Shown one piece after another: positions 26,690-37,123 of a DNA stretch of 39,891 bases. This DNA comes from Brachionus rotundiformis. Lineage: Eukaryota; Rotifera; Eurotatoria; Ploima; Brachionidae. The position numbers were made by a program, and so were the translations under genes. The notes below the pieces were generated by a model that saw nothing but the letters and a program-made list of their open reading frames with translations, was not told where the DNA came from and did no database searches. The stretch lies in NCBI GenBank assembly GCA_016802295.1, contig JAESIW010000020.1, forward strand, positions 5,813,096-5,852,986. The letters run 5' to 3'. The first letter of the stretch is position 1. Each line of letters starts with the position of its first letter.

Positions 26690-27457
26690 ATGAAGACATC
26701 AAATTGTATAATTATATTGATATTTTTTCTTAATTCCCAACTTAGCTATGTATTCAGTTCTTATCATTCAAATAAGAACAACTTCAATAGAATAAAGCCA
26801 ACATATAAGTTTACATATTTTGATGCCAGATTAAGAGGAGAGTTTATCAGATTTATTTTGAGCTATTCAGGAATTGAATTCGAAGATAATAGAGTAAAAC
26901 CCGAAGATTGGCCCGCTCTAAAGCCCCAAACACCTTTTGGTCAAGTGCCAGTTCTTGAAATAAAAAGAGGTTCTGAAGTAATTGAGATAGCTCAATCGCA
27001 GGCAATTGGTAAGTTAAAAATTAAATTCAGATTAATTAATTTATTTTTTCAATTAATCTAAAATTAAGCTAGATATTTGGCAAGAAAATCCGGACTTAAT
27101 GGAATGAATAGTATTGAGACCGCTTTGATTGATATGTATGGCGCTCAAATGGGCGATCTTTTTGATGCACTTGGAAACGCATTCAACAGCAACCAAACTG
27201 AAAATTTTTATAAGCAAGTTTGGCCGCGAAATTTCCAATTTTTCGAAGATAGACTCGCCAAAAATGGAAATGGATTCCTGGTTGGTAGACGTCTTAGTTG
27301 GGCTGATATTTACTTGTCTCAGTTTACTGATTTTTTGGGAGATGGACGTGAAGAAATGTTGAAGCAATTTCCTTTGATAAAAGCTTTGGACGAAAAAGTT
27401 AGGTCAATTCCAGGAATAGCAAACTGGATTCAAAAAAGGCCTGCTGGTGGTTTTTAA
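26690..27457 (+). CDS. sigma-class glutathione S-transferase with N-terminal signal peptide (two exons)
   Basis: Conjugates glutathione to electrophiles or isomerises prostaglandin-like substrates. The CDS is join(26690..27008, 27069..27457), 235 aa. The 60-bp intron has a GTAAGT donor and an AATTAAG acceptor. This choice yields QSQAIARYLARK across the junction, the glutathione-binding QS-x-AI-x-RYL block of sigma GSTs, with Q102 and S103. The thioredoxin-like N-domain contains YKFTYFDAR with the catalytic tyrosine at Y43 (equivalent to Tyr8 of hematopoietic prostaglandin D synthase), then PFGQVPVLE. The helical C-domain contains GRRLSWADIY and ends IANWIQKRP, as in the family. Residues 1-24 form a hydrophobic leader (core about 6-22) and about 13 more residues precede the GST fold. 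Cytosolic sigma GSTs lack such a leader, so this one is probably secreted or enters the ER. The enzyme class is secure; the export is inferred. Confidence 0.93.
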
Positions 27458-29957
27458 AAAATTTTCAAAGATATTCTTATAGATCTTTTCTATTAATAAT
27501 TTTTAATTGAATAAAATAAATTTTCAGCTATTTTAAACTTTTTTTTTAAACAAATTTAAATTTTAAAATATTCAAAATATCAGCAACAAACAATTTGATG
27601 TCTCCGAGGAACTGTGCTATTGAACAAAAAATATCTATGAAAATAGATCTAGACTGAGCTATATGTTGGGTGTCAAAAAAATTCAAATTGACCAAAGTAT
27701 AAAAAAATAAAAACGTTCTTAATTAGACAAACTAATTTATAAGCTTCGACTACAAAATTTGGTAAAAATTATTAATGAATGATTTAAATTCAGAATGAAG
27801 TAGTAGCGGTAAATAGAACTGCGACTTGAGCTTGTATTTGAGTTCGAGTATAGTCCTATAGTAGTTTAGAGTAGTTTTTAGCAAAATTGTGACAGCATTA
27901 TAATTAGTTTACCGGATAAACCAAAAAATGCATTGTTTCTCATACTTACCTTTTTCTATAATTATTGCCTAATGTAGATATTAGAATTTAGAATAAAATA
28001 ATTTACACAGCAAACTTTTATTTTTTTACCAACTCTGAACAAAATTAAAAAATCAAATCAGATGTTAACAAATTCAAGTTTTTGAGTTATCATGCGTGAT
28101 TTAGAAAATTTGAGACAAATCTTCTACACGTATCTAAAAAAGAAAAGAAGATTAAAAAATTAATCTGATTTTCAGAAAAATGTTTATCTGTTTTTATATA
28201 ACTATCAAATCAAAGTTCTTAATTTCATTAATTTGACTCGATTAAAAAAGTTTGGATATTATTAAAAGAAAAAATAAAATAAAAAATTTAAACAACTAAT
28301 AAGAAGCAGAAATAAGATTAGATAAGAAAAAAAATTGAATTTAATTGTTGTAAAGAGTATATGGCAAGGTAAAAATTACCAAGTGGTGATAGACCAAAAA
28401 TCCAGACTTGAAGCCTTTTATGGTAATTCACCAGTCTCATAATTAGTGAGGCACATTTTCCTTGACTTTATCTTACATCCATTTCACTTGCTTTAAAGAA
28501 TCGGTTGGGAAAGCAAGATAAGGTGAAACAGGAACAGGAAATTTAAGCTAAAGGATCAGCAAGCAATTTTGAAATTTATAAATTTTGCTTAAAAAAACCC
28601 TAAAAACCCTTCTTGATGTTTTTTTTAGATTGAATTTTTTTTTAATGAGAATAATAATAAAACCACGAATAAAATTTCTTTTTATCTGTATTGTTTCTAT
28701 TTTTCTTTATCTACAAGATGTAAAAGCCAAAAATTTTAGATTATTTTAACAAAGAAATCGCAAAATTTCGATTTGTTTGTGGACTCGATTTAAATAAATT
28801 AATTTTGTATGAGATAATTAGGTTAAATAAGATTTTTTTTTAATAAAACACTATTTTAAGTGATTTCATTCAGTTTATAAGATATTAAGCGACTGGACTT
28901 TTGATTTATACTTAATCAAGGTCTTACTTTTAATTTTGAATATTATCTTCTTGTAATTTTATCTGATGTTAATAAAGTTTGTCGAAACCGACTCTGGGTT
29001 TCGTAAGGTATTTAAAAACAGCTAAGATGTGTTTTAAAATTCCGCTAAAGATTTTAATTCTTATCTATTCTGCTTATCTGGACACAAAATTTTGCGAGCA
29101 TAAAAGCCGTGTGCCAAATAACCAAAGATTACTTGGAAGTCTGATGATCAAATTTTATGTTAAGTTAATTGTGTTTAAGTTTTGAATTAAATCAAGCTAA
29201 GCCCTTAGTGATAAAAAATTCTTTAAACCTAGTTTAATTGAAAAAGGTTTATCCACTTATAAAGTAAATCAAGATCAAATTTTAATAGGGTGGAAATTTG
29301 ATTTTAAGTTGGATTTTTGTCACAATGTTTTAACAATCAACTTAATCACCTGATATCATTTAATGAGTAATTTTTGATTAATGGAAATAGATAGTTATTG
29401 TGACAGACAGGCCTATTTTTATCAAGATAAAATAAAAGTTATCAAAAATTATCATTTGAAAAATTTTATTTTTATTAAAAAAATATTTTGCATAATCAGT
29501 AAATATTTATGTAATATTTTTTGTATTAATATAAATTATTTTCATAAATAGATATTTAGAGAAAAAACAATGTAGCTTAAGCAATAAGAGTACTGGAATT
29601 TTGGGAAAGATTATTGAATGAGCCACTATTAGCCAGGACAGATAATTCCAAGACTGAAGATCATAAATAAATGTTTTGAAATTAATAAATTGGAATAAAT
29701 GACTGGTAAACACTACTAAGTACTTTACCAGATATGTCTTGTTAATCTCTCCATTTGTTAAATTTATAAATTATTTGGTCAATAAGCAAAATTTTGGAAA
29801 ATATTTTTGTCTTTTTAAGTCAGCAGATTATTTAATTAAATATTCAGAATCCAACTTATTTTTAAAATAATATTTATTTTCATTAAATGCATATCTTAAT
29901 CCACCATTCTTATTTAGATACTTTATGGAATTGTAATTTTAATTACGTTTTTTTAAA
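27458..29957. other. AT-rich intergenic spacer between GST and the PHD protein
   Basis: No gene is supported. Short open frames at 28979-29185 (plus) and 29507-29713 (minus) have no recognisable domain. A patch at about 28370-28560 is less AT-rich, but no reading frame resembles a known family without many stops. The last few hundred bases should contain the promoter of the gene starting at 29958. Confidence 0.5.
27510..27520 (+). promoter_or_regulatory. candidate poly(A) signals of the GST gene
   Basis: Two overlapping AATAAA hexamers (27510-27515 and 27515-27520) lie about 55 bp after the GST stop codon. The spacing is reasonable for a short 3' UTR. Confidence 0.5.
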
Positions 29958-32900
29958 ATGAGCAGTTCATCAAAAAAATCCACTACAAAGCTGGAAAAAA
30001 GCAGCTATCTGAACCTTTTTGACCTTGATTACAAAGACATCCAGGACGATTTTTATCATTTGGTTGACAATGATTTGCTCATGCAAGTAGTCAAATCCAA
30101 AGGGAAAAAAAGCTGTCCATCCGATGTAGAGTACATTGTTATTTCCGACTCAGAAGACCAAGAGTCGCCAAAGAGCTGCAAAGCAGACAATGCAGCTTTG
30201 ACCAATGAAAACCTCAAGTTTGAAAATACCAATTCTCAGGTAATACCAGCCAAAATTTCTAGCCCCTTGTTGAGCAAATCAATATCGAACGAAAATATTG
30301 AGAAGAAAAGCACTGCTTTCAACAAGGATGTTCAGACTTTGACCTCTTCAAATGCGACAAGTCCTTTGCCAAGAAAATCTTTGTCTGACGAAAAAATATA
30401 TGAAAAAAATTCAGACACTGGACAGATAGAACAACATGTGGCACCAACAGTGAAAAAATCCTTATTCAGCGAAAAAACTGCCAATTCTCAAACAGACACC
30501 GCAAATGTGCCAAATAATGGAAAAATAGTTGACGACAATGATGAAGATGACTGTCCAGTGAGTCGGGTTGTGGACCATGTGAGAAGTTCTGACAATGAAT
30601 CGGACACAGAGGAAATAAATTTTAAGCTAATCAAAAAAGAATGGTGCATTTGTCCAAACAGCCAGAATAAAGAAAACCTAAAAACTTGCGATAGTTGCGG
30701 TCAGTGGTTTCACATAATGTGCGCTGCTGATACAGCCACCATAAAAAAAGTCCAATCGGGCATTAAAGTTTCGCTAATTGAGGACTTCAAGTGCCTGTTG
30801 TGCCGCAATGACAGAGAAGCGATGAAAAAATTTGACCCAGAGAAAATGGAAGAGCGGATCAAACTGAGAAATGAGCGCTTGTCATTGAGCGACTCCGGGG
30901 ACGAAACAATAAACCGTATCAGGTTGGCCAAGGAGACAAGTCCCGAGCAACAAGTGACCTCCAAATTAAGCTCTAAAAATAATCTCAATGAAAAAAAAGA
31001 ACTTGTCAAACAGCGAACCATTGAGCAAAAAAAAACCAAGTTGCTCACAGATAACCGATCTTCAAGCAGCACCAAAAAGTACAAAAGTCACCAAGCCAGC
31101 AAAGTTATGACTCCAAAGCAAATTAACCACAAGACTACCTCTACAGAAATCAAAAAAACATTCAATCAAACAAGCAAACTGAATTCACCAACTGTCCCGA
31201 ATCGTTTATTTATGACCAAATCAACCACCCCCAAGCAGTCTAATGAAGTGCTCAGAGCAACCAAAGTCATCTCGGACAGAGATAAAACCACTTTTTTACT
31301 TATTAAATCGCTCAAGGAACGCGTAGACAATACCGAAGATTTGAACATGTCTGACCAGCACATCGAATCATTATGTAACCAAATTGAGCAGGAAATTTAC
31401 AAAAAATTTGGCCAATCTCACGAATACAACAATTTGATCAAGACCATTCGAATAAACGTCAATGACAAATCGAACAGGACATTTTATAGAAAAATTTTAA
31501 CAGGTGCCATAAAGCCAGAACAGTTGCCATTGATGGACAGAAATGACATGAAGGACGACGAGCTTAGGAGACAAGATGAGGAGTTTTTGAGGCAAGACAT
31601 CAAAGGCCGGATTGAACAATCGAATGAGCTGAATGAAGATATCCGCAAGAAGCAAGAGGCCATGCGAGAACGCAAAGGCATTGATGACGACTTGAGCACT
31701 CTGGGCACATTCATGACAACCAACGATCTCGGCCTGAGTACAATTGAACAAAACAACAAGCCAAAGCCAATAGAGGCACCAGTCAATGAGCCATTCGAGG
31801 AATCAACTGGCACAAGTCCGGTTCTCAATACCAAAAAAAGAAAGCACGACTCGGACTTTGAGTCAGACTCGGAAATTTTGCCACAAGTCAAAATAAACAA
31901 GCTGGCCAATGAGCCTTTGCTGGAAATTTCTTTGCCAAACATTCCCATATCAACTAAGCCAGAATTTAAAATATCCTCTGACATAGCCTGGTCTGGCACT
32001 TTGAATCTGGTCGCGTCGGACATCAATGTTAAATTTAAAGTGCACATGATAAGTGTCAATGATTTTAGTCCCTCTTCCAATCGGCTTAAACTGCTCGAGG
32101 TGTTCAAACAACGGGTCAGCTTGAATGCAATCACTGAATTTAAGCTAATCGATGGTCCATACGTAAATGCATGGAACCTGAATTTAAGAAGTTTCTTGGC
32201 ATTTAAATTTGAACCAAATATGAATGAAAAAAGCCTCCTGCTACCACAATATATGACCAGTTTGAAAGAATATAAAAGTGATGAGGTAATGACGGCTGTT
32301 TATAATAAAGTAAAGTCATCCAGTTACAGCTATTCGGCCCAGTTGCCAGAATCACTTCAGGATGTGTTTGAGAAAATTATGATATGTCCATTAAGGAAGT
32401 CGCAGAAGGAGTCTGGTCACGAATTCGACCCAACTCTGAAAACTAAACATGGTATCTTGATAAAGAGACCTAGTGATGCCGTGCTCGGCTTTTTGGTGCC
32501 CAGGATTCGCAAGGAATCTGAGAACAAAAAATCGAGTCCGAGCCAAAGCAAGCAGAATTCTGGCAAGGATGAGGTGCGAGACCCTCGTATGAGGAAAGCT
32601 CACAGGACAAGTCCTGTGCAAGAGCAGGGACAGAATGGTTCAAGTGATTTGAAAGAAAAAGCCACTGAGGATGGTAAGAAAAAAATTTGCCATCCTCGGG
32701 TCAATGAGAATGCCTCGGGTCGCCAAGACAGCAACCATGTACACAAAACAATCAGTCTGGATGCTTACAAGCAAAAACACAAGCTCGGCACTGATTCCAT
32801 AGATTCTGTGCCAATGGACATCGAATCTCCTAAATCTCCAGCTTATTCTGAAAATTTTAAGTTGATTGATAAAATCTTGGGATATATTGGTCCCGAGACC

Positions 32901-33494
32901 ACTGAGTCAAATAGACGGGACATTCTGGAAAATATGAGTAAAATGAGTTTTCTGAAAAGTATGGATCAGCAAGAGATAGATGAACTGAAACAAAAATATG
33001 AACATGTTCCTGAGTTCTCTAATTCTCTGCTCAAGGCCGTACATAATGATAAAGTGTGCCAAAAAGAGCCTAGATTGGATAAAGATGAAAATTTGCCTGC
33101 CACAGATGAACAGAATTCTGAAAAAAATATGCAAAAAATGCCACTACCACCAAAAGATAAATGGCAGGGATCAAGCAAGGAGTCGTTTGAAAATTTGCTT
33201 CGATTGCACAAGGCTGCCAAGGAGCGACAGTCAAATGGCCTATCGCATGACTTGACTCTAGAAAACCGCAATTGGAAACTGGATGAGAACATTTTTAGAC
33301 AGTTGGACGAATCTTTAATTGGTAAAATTAGTGTTAACAATAATGTGGATAAAGTTCGTTCAAGCAATTCGGAGACCAATGTGAGCAGTGATGAAGTGAG
33401 TGGTGGTGAAAAGCTTGGGCCTGTCAAAAAAATAAAATGCACTGCAAGAAAGTCTGTTTCAGGTTTGGTAAAAAGATTTAAAGTGAAGGAATAA
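29958..33494 (+). CDS. PHD finger, TFIIS central domain and SPOC domain protein (PHF3/DIDO-like)
   Basis: Nuclear protein of 1178 aa in a single exon, expected to bind chromatin or RNA polymerase II and tune transcription. The PHD finger spans about 228-284 with a full C4HC3 ligand set: C230, C232, C244, C247, H252, C255, C279 and C282. A TFIIS central (TFS2M) domain lies at about 441-570, including FYRKILTGAIKPEQLPLM. A SPOC domain lies at about 673-853, beginning near IAWSGTLNL and ending near GFLVPRIRK. The order PHD, TFS2M, SPOC is that of animal PHF3 and DIDO1 and yeast Bye1. In PHF3 the SPOC domain reads the phosphorylated CTD of RNA polymerase II, which is known for that protein and not shown here. 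The linkers are long, charged and serine-rich, and DPRMRK and HPRVN tracts follow SPOC. I cannot separate PHF3-type from DIDO-type by eye. Confidence 0.9.
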   Translation: MSSSSKKSTTKLEKSSYLNLFDLDYKDIQDDFYHLVDNDLLMQVVKSKGKKSCPSDVEYIVISDSEDQESPKSCKADNAALTNENLKFENTNSQVIPAKISSPLLSKSISNENIEKKSTAFNKDVQTLTSSNATSPLPRKSLSDEKIYEKNSDTGQIEQHVAPTVKKSLFSEKTANSQTDTANVPNNGKIVDDNDEDDCPVSRVVDHVRSSDNESDTEEINFKLIKKEWCICPNSQNKENLKTCDSCGQWFHIMCAADTATIKKVQSGIKVSLIEDFKCLLCRNDREAMKKFDPEKMEERIKLRNERLSLSDSGDETINRIRLAKETSPEQQVTSKLSSKNNLNEKKELVKQRTIEQKKTKLLTDNRSSSSTKKYKSHQASKVMTPKQINHKTTSTEIKKTFNQTSKLNSPTVPNRLFMTKSTTPKQSNEVLRATKVISDRDKTTFLLIKSLKERVDNTEDLNMSDQHIESLCNQIEQEIYKKFGQSHEYNNLIKTIRINVNDKSNRTFYRKILTGAIKPEQLPLMDRNDMKDDELRRQDEEFLRQDIKGRIEQSNELNEDIRKKQEAMRERKGIDDDLSTLGTFMTTNDLGLSTIEQNNKPKPIEAPVNEPFEESTGTSPVLNTKKRKHDSDFESDSEILPQVKINKLANEPLLEISLPNIPISTKPEFKISSDIAWSGTLNLVASDINVKFKVHMISVNDFSPSSNRLKLLEVFKQRVSLNAITEFKLIDGPYVNAWNLNLRSFLAFKFEPNMNEKSLLLPQYMTSLKEYKSDEVMTAVYNKVKSSSYSYSAQLPESLQDVFEKIMICPLRKSQKESGHEFDPTLKTKHGILIKRPSDAVLGFLVPRIRKESENKKSSPSQSKQNSGKDEVRDPRMRKAHRTSPVQEQGQNGSSDLKEKATEDGKKKICHPRVNENASGRQDSNHVHKTISLDAYKQKHKLGTDSIDSVPMDIESPKSPAYSENFKLIDKILGYIGPETTESNRRDILENMSKMSFLKSMDQQEIDELKQKYEHVPEFSNSLLKAVHNDKVCQKEPRLDKDENLPATDEQNSEKNMQKMPLPPKDKWQGSSKESFENLLRLHKAAKERQSNGLSHDLTLENRNWKLDENIFRQLDESLIGKISVNNNVDKVRSSNSETNVSSDEVSGGEKLGPVKKIKCTARKSVSGLVKRFKVKE

Positions 33495-33577
33495 TGTTTC
33501 ACTTGGGCCAATTTTGGAAGAATTTTTTTTATATGCCCGGTTATTTTGCATTCTTTTTTTTTTTGTATCCGTCATAT

Positions 33578-34239
33578 AGCTTTAAAAAATATTCATTAGG
33601 TAGAACGCAAATTTTGTCATTATTTCTTTACTTTTTCACAGAATAGAAAATGGAAAAAATTTTTTTGTCACTCTTGGGGTCGATTTTTTTTTATTGTTAA
33701 ATTTTGTAAAAATTAGTATTTAAAAATTACTGATTTTAAAAGTATTCTTCTTTGTTTTTTGATTAAAATAAATTTTAAACAATGATATGAATGTAATACT
33801 TAAAGAATTTCCGCCCTTAATAGACTTAGTATTTGATATATTTGTTGATTGAGAAAAAATGATAAACAAGCTCTTTTAGTGTCCAATTAAAACATTTTCA
33901 CATTTTAATTTCTTAAATTAAATAAAATTATTTTATATTTGAATTTAATTAATTAATGAAAATTTAATTTTCTTTTTATAATCTTTAATAAATGATTACA
34001 CTTCGAAAAATTTCGATTATTAAATTAAGATAAGCTATGAAATTTTTAAATAAAAATATTAGTTAGTAATTAGCTCCTTTAATTGTTGGTTATAAAATTG
34101 GAGTTGATTTATACTTGTCACGCATCTGAGAAGATACAAATAAAATTCCATTCTAAAAATAAGAAATTTAGAAATTATTAACTTTGATCAAAATTTTTCA
34201 GCAAGACGACGTTCTACCTAATGAATATTTTTTAAAGCT
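33578..34239. mobile_element. putative non-autonomous element bounded by 30-bp inverted repeats
   Basis: Thirty bases at 33578-33607, beginning AGCTTTAAAAAATATTC, recur as an exact reverse complement at 34210-34239. Weaker similarity continues outward past both ends (roughly 33566 and 34258). A perfect 30-bp inverted repeat 600 bp apart is far beyond chance even at this composition. No clear target-site duplication is visible, so the true ends are uncertain. The Tc1-like relic directly to the right may be related. It overlaps the likely 3' UTR of the PHD-protein gene. Confidence 0.6.
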
Positions 34240-34349
34240 AAGATGCATCTGTATAAAAAATTTTAAGCAATTATATTTTTTTATCTAAAATTGTTTATTT
34301 ATTAAATTTTATAAAAATTTGAGAACAAAAGAAAAAAATGTAACACCAA

Positions 34350-34560
34350 GTTATCAGGTAGATCTCCAAAATGTGTCTCTTCAACTAAGAGACTGGTACT
34401 GTGTCTGATCGAAAACGTTCTGATAGACCTCGGATTAGAAAAGATCCTAGATTCTAGATCTAGTCAAAAACAAAAACTTTGACAATGATTTTAATTCAAG
34501 AAGTAAGGATAAGTAAGTATACTGTAATGAAATATATCAAAAAACAAGATTTAGAGTCTT
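34350..34560 (+). pseudogene. decayed Tc1/mariner-type transposase, N-terminal part
   Basis: One forward frame reads ETGTVSDRKRSDRPRIRK at about 34388-34441, closely matching the linker between the two helix-turn-helix halves of Tc1-like transposases. The preceding helix-turn-helix (QNVSLQLR) is in a neighbouring frame, so a frameshift has occurred. Downstream the same frame continues through two stops to ISKYTVMKYIKKQ, which resembles the second helix-turn-helix. No DDE catalytic domain is recognisable further on. It is an inactive remnant. Confidence 0.7.
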
Positions 34561-35720
34561 TAAGTGCTTTTTTTATTTTACCACCTTTTATAAACTTAAA
34601 AACAATCTTAACACAAGAAATACTGTATAAGCACTTTGCAAATTTTTTGTTATTTTGATCAAAAAAATCGTTTGAGACTTTTATTTACGTTTTTAAAAAA
34701 GATAAGAAAAAATCAACAAATCAAAAGATAGATAATTTAAAAAATAAGTGCTAAAAAATATTTTGCATTTTCTTTTAAAAATAAAATTTTGCACAAAAAT
34801 AATTTTTGATTTTTATTCCAATTAAATTAATAAAAAATTTATTGCCTCAATAATTGTAAAAATAAAAACATGATTTTTTATCAAATATAATAAATTGAAT
34901 GGTGCTGGCCAGTATTAAATGATCCTTTTAATCAATTATTCCTAAAAAATTATATTTATTGATTTTATTTTGATAACAGAATTTAATTTCTTTCCTATTT
35001 ACTTCTTAAAAATTTTCAAATTAACAATTATTTAATACTTTTCTTTTTACTAAATTAATATTTCTCATTTTCTGATGTATTGTATTCATTTTTTATATAT
35101 TTTTAATCAAATTTAATCTGAAAAACTTGAATCAAAGTTCTGTGTAAAAACAGTACGCTTTATTTCACAATGTATTATAATGTGGATGGAAACAGCCTTT
35201 CGCCAAAGAATAAATATAATATAATAATAATTTAAGGTATACAAACAAATAAACTTACTAGATAAAATGTATTAAATTTACTAAATAACAAAATTATTTA
35301 CTAGATAATAAATAGATCATCTAGATAAAATTATTAGCTAATAGAATCAATAAACACATTCATAGAGAATTAAAATGCTAGATAATTTTATTAATTAACT
35401 AGATATAATTGAATATTTACCCAATATTTTAGTTGATTAATTAATTAATTTATTAAACTCGATCACTCTCTTCTTCAATAAATCTTTTTTAACCTACTAA
35501 AATGAAAGAATAAAAAACAGAGGTCTTCAATGGACACCTCAAGGGCGAAAAAACTAGCAATAACATGGAGGCCGACATTCACGTAAGAGCTCACCGAAAT
35601 GAGAAGACATAGGAAGAAGCAAGGGTGAAAGCAAAAGAGCGACTTGAGTGCAAATCAAAGCTGATGACCCTATGCTTAACAAAGAGTGAATAAGGAAAGA
35701 AAAAACATTCAACTTTATTT

Positions 35721-36277
35721 CATTTATAGGGTCTCCCTCAATAGGTGACCAAGCGGTCACGAAATATGTGACCAATTCAATTTCTCTCATTTGGTGACCA
35801 ACAGTGGTCACGTATATTTGACCATGGAAATAGGTGACCAATATTTAAATAAATTTTAAAATTAAATTATTTAGGTGACCAACATGTAGTTTATGTGACT
35901 AATTATGTGACCATCGACATCATTTCGTGACCACTTAAATTTAAAAAAAAAAAAAAAATTTTTTTAATTAAATTTATTATGAAAATCGAAGCAAATCAAT
36001 GTTTATAAAAATGTATTTTCAATGTTTAAATAAAATAAAAAAAATTAATTTTTATGTTTTCTTAAATTTTGTAATAATATTTTATTAAATTCATGTGACC
36101 CTTGATATTCGTTTGGTGACCTATGTACTCATTACGTGATCGTTGTCTTCAAAATATTGGTCACCTATTTCCATGGTCAAATATACGTGACCACTGTTGG
36201 TCACCAAATGAGAGAAATTGAATTGGTTACATATTTCGTGACCGCTTGGTCACCTATTGGGGGAGACCCCATTTATA
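35721..36277. repeat. 8-bp target-site duplication CATTTATA
   Basis: CATTTATA at 35721-35728 and again at 36270-36277 flank the 541-bp inverted-repeat element exactly at its symmetrical ends. This marks a single clean insertion. Confidence 0.9.
35729..36269. mobile_element. complete non-autonomous DNA transposon, 541 bp, 118-bp TIRs
   Basis: The ends are GGGTCTCC and GGAGACCC. The 118-bp terminal inverted repeats (35729-35846 and 36152-36269) differ at two positions that I can see, so the copy is fairly young. The 8-bp target duplication fits hAT, P or Merlin type superfamilies; the TIR start does not decide between them. GTGACC or its complement GGTCAC occurs 16 times, six in the left TIR, five in the middle and five in the right TIR. 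Arrays of this kind are often transposase-binding sites. The middle is AT-rich and no transposase is encoded. The similar open frames that can be read in the two arms are only the same repeat read twice. Confidence 0.92.
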
Positions 36278-36520
36278 TTTTTTTTTATTTGATCTTTCAT
36301 CGAATTTTTCTTTTAAATTTTATTTTCTTTATTTTTGATTTTTTGATTTATTTTATACTTTTATTCTGAATGAGCCTTAGCTCGGTACAGATAAACAAAT
36401 AAATAAATTAGCTTTACTTAACTAGTTACTTTATTACTTTAGAATTAATTTTTGTATTACGATGAAAAGAAAAATTAAATAATTTATTTATTATTTAAAA
36501 TGTAATGAGAATAAATCAGT

Positions 36521-36771
36521 CTAATAAAAAGCAAAGTAAAATTTTTGATCAAATTTCAAGCGCTCAATCTTGCTCAAACATTTTTAGATACGCAATTAAA
36601 TTTTATCGCAGATTTTTTTTTCTTTTAACATTTTAAAGCTTTATTTTTAAACTTTTGAAAAATTATTGTAATTTCAAAAAATGTAATGAATTTTAATTGC
36701 GCCTCTAAAAATGTTTGAACAAGATTGAGCGCTTAAAATTTGGTCATAAATTTTACTTTGCTCTAATAAAA
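36521..36771. repeat. 9-bp target-site duplication CTAATAAAA
   Basis: CTAATAAAA at 36521-36529 and 36763-36771 flanks the foldback element below, directly against its symmetrical AGCAAAG/CTTTGCT ends. Confidence 0.8.
36530..36762. mobile_element. complete foldback MITE, 233 bp, long inverted arms
   Basis: The element starts AGCAAAGTAAAATTT and ends with its complement. The arms of about 80 bp (about 36530-36612 and 36680-36762) pair with roughly a dozen mismatches, leaving about 65-70 bp between them. A 9-bp target duplication together with arms that fill most of the element fits a Mutator-like MITE, although other superfamilies cannot be ruled out. Greater arm divergence than in the 541-bp element suggests an older insertion. 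It encodes no protein. Confidence 0.85.
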
Positions 36772-37123
36772 TTGGTTTTATAAATTCCATCTATATATAT
36801 CATGAATTTCTAAGTGTCCATTATTTGAAATACGATAAGTCCTCCGTGACAAAATATTAAGGTTTGCTGATCCAATATTTAATTAAATCAAGGAAGCTAA
36901 GTTTTATTAAAATTGGTAAAAATTTAACGAATGATATTTATAAAAATTTAAAGAAAAAAAAACTTTTATTAAAAATTTAAATTAAAAATTGCACTAAAAT
37001 GAGCTAATAGTTTCATCTGGATTAAATTCAGACAAAAATTTTTTACTAAATAAATCTTAATTTTTCAATAGTTTGAAATAAAAATAACGAAAAAAGCATT
37101 TTTTTTTAAACAATATAATTAAT
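36772..37123. other. AT-rich region downstream of PSAT
   Basis: This stretch should hold the 3' UTR of the minus-strand PSAT gene. A minus-strand AATAAA at 36970-36965 is about 155 bp beyond the stop codon. Nothing else is recognised. Confidence 0.4.

Larger units (their letters stand above)
33495..35720. other. AT-rich, transposon-bearing intergenic spacer
   Basis: Holds the 3' UTR of the PHD protein (an AATAAA lies at 33767-33772), the inverted-repeat pair 33578-34239 and the Tc1-like transposase relic at about 34350-34560, each listed separately. From 34560 to 35720 I see only AT-rich sequence without a gene. Confidence 0.5.

Noticed and set aside
28370..28560. Possible decayed coding insertion
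   Set aside because: Higher complexity than the surroundings, but no frame shows a recognisable motif.
30710..33511. Minus-strand open frames of up to 216 aa opposite the PHD-protein gene
   Set aside because: They are serine- and leucine-rich mirror frames of a charged, low-complexity coding exon. The plus-strand frame has all the domains.
35554..35841. Two similar small open frames at 35554-35841 (minus) and 36136-36369 (plus) looking like a duplicated gene
   Set aside because: They are the same terminal inverted repeat of the 541-bp transposon read in opposite directions.
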